From Pseudomonadota bacterium (lineage in GTDB: Bacteria; Pseudomonadota; Gammaproteobacteria; Pseudomonadales; Moraxellaceae), in contig JAJXWR010000005.1 of the NCBI GenBank assembly GCA_021781515.1, positions 1 through 59,129 on the forward strand: a DNA stretch of 59,129 bases, given 5' to 3'. Below are positions 58,799 through 59,129 of this stretch, piece after piece (positions within the stretch are counted from its first letter, which is position 1; each line of letters begins with the position of its first letter). The notes beneath the pieces are model-generated. The model was not told the DNA's origin and made no database searches. It saw only the letters and a program-made list of their open reading frames with translations. The translations under genes were made by a program, and so were the position numbers.

Positions 58799-59129
58799 CC
58801 ACCATCACTCGCATTCTGTTCGCCGAACCGTCCTCGCTGCCAGCGCTGCGCTCGATCAGCAAGGCGATGGGCTTTGTTCGCGCCGACCTGTGGCGGCGCT
58901 ACGGCGGACTGTGCACGGTGGGCAAGAGTGCGGCGGATATTCGCAAGGAAATCACGGCAGCCGGCTGGTACGCGCCACTCGATGTTGATGGTACGATTCG
59001 CGCCGAAACGACCAAGGATGCCGTCAATGACATCCTGACATATAAGGCGGCGGCGATGCAGAAAGTGCGTCAAGCCATTGCCCGACGCACGGCCGATCCA
59101 GACGAGCGCCAGCGACTCTATACGCTTTT
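58795..59129 (+). CDS. tnpB: IS607-family TnpB (RNA-guided nuclease family), N-terminal part
   Basis: 111 codons, cut off by the window end. GTG at 58795, with AAGGAG 8 bases before it. The N-terminal part matches IS607-group TnpB: LWRRYGGLCTVGKSAADIRK, then DGTIRAETTKDAVNDIL. TnpB proteins are omega-RNA-guided DNA nucleases, ancestors of Cas12. The catalytic RuvC and zinc-ribbon parts lie outside the window, so its integrity is unknown. Confidence 0.75.
   Translation, partial: MTTITRILFAEPSSLPALRSISKAMGFVRADLWRRYGGLCTVGKSAADIRKEITAAGWYAPLDVDGTIRAETTKDAVNDILTYKAAAMQKVRQAIARRTADPDERQRLYTL

Larger units (their letters stand above)
58282..59129 (+). mobile_element. IS607-family element, left part
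   Basis: A serine-recombinase tnpA remnant and the 5' part of tnpB, in the standard IS607 order with overlapping ends. It runs past the end of the window. IS607 elements have no terminal inverted repeats, so the left boundary is somewhere between the ATP-grasp stop and the tnpA ATG and cannot be placed exactly. Confidence 0.75.

Noticed and set aside
1-59129. CRISPR array, rRNA, tRNA or tmRNA
   Set aside because: No regularly spaced repeats and no rRNA or tRNA-like folds seen.

Overview
The window reads as a chromosomal segment of a free-living, aerobically respiring gammaproteobacterium of moderate GC content. The main evidence is a complete 13-gene NADH dehydrogenase I operon of the enterobacterial/pseudomonad type, with a fused NuoCD and a NuoG that carries the N7-type cluster cysteines. 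Envelope genes of Gram-negative type agree with this: two tripartite efflux systems with lipoprotein outer-membrane channels, several Sec signal peptides and a PstS. I cannot name the genus from the sequence alone.

Layout. 1-6650: a class III CoA-transferase directly abutting tcdA (tRNA t6A dehydratase), a large SWIM/SNF2 helicase on the other strand, and a class I glutamine amidotransferase. 6651-12817: a long leader, then an RND efflux operon (outer-membrane lipoprotein, adaptor, pump). 12894-15191: a CstA-type transporter with its small YbdD/YjiX partner. 15386-18337: three overlapping genes for a secreted zinc-phospholipase-C-like enzyme, a periplasmic parvulin and a membrane-anchored helical protein. 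18331-22978: a MarR-controlled EmrAB/OprM-type efflux operon on the minus strand with a readable promoter/operator. 23167-25267: a stand-alone CZB zinc-sensing domain, a chemoreceptor stripped of its sensor domain, and a free bacteriohemerythrin. 25889-28546: metK with a long structured leader, convergent with argH. 28983-34486: a small zinc-ribbon protein, an ArsB/SLC13-like permease, pstA, pstC and pstS (no pstB), and a Ca/Na-exchanger-family protein. 34541-49507: nuoA to nuoN on the minus strand. 49761-52939: a CDF metal exporter, an acyl-CoA dehydrogenase and HMG-CoA lyase. 52927-56231: a PD-(D/E)XK HsdR-N-like protein and a GmrSD-type (DUF262/DUF1524) protein, which look like an accessory nuclease pair. 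56369-58281: a small unknown protein and a circularly permuted ATP-grasp enzyme. 58282-end: an IS607-family element with a damaged tnpA and the start of tnpB.

How it fits together. NADH from organic-acid and acyl-CoA/leucine catabolism (CoA-transferase, acyl-CoA dehydrogenase, HMG-CoA lyase, CstA uptake) would feed the Nuo complex. PstSCA, the ArsB-like permease, the CDF pump and the two efflux operons handle ions and toxins. The best candidates for undescribed biology are the secreted hydrolase with two apparent dedicated folding helpers (15386-18337), the split zinc/oxygen chemosensory trio (23167-25267), and the HsdR-N/GmrSD nuclease pair (52927-56231). No rRNA, tRNA or CRISPR array was found.
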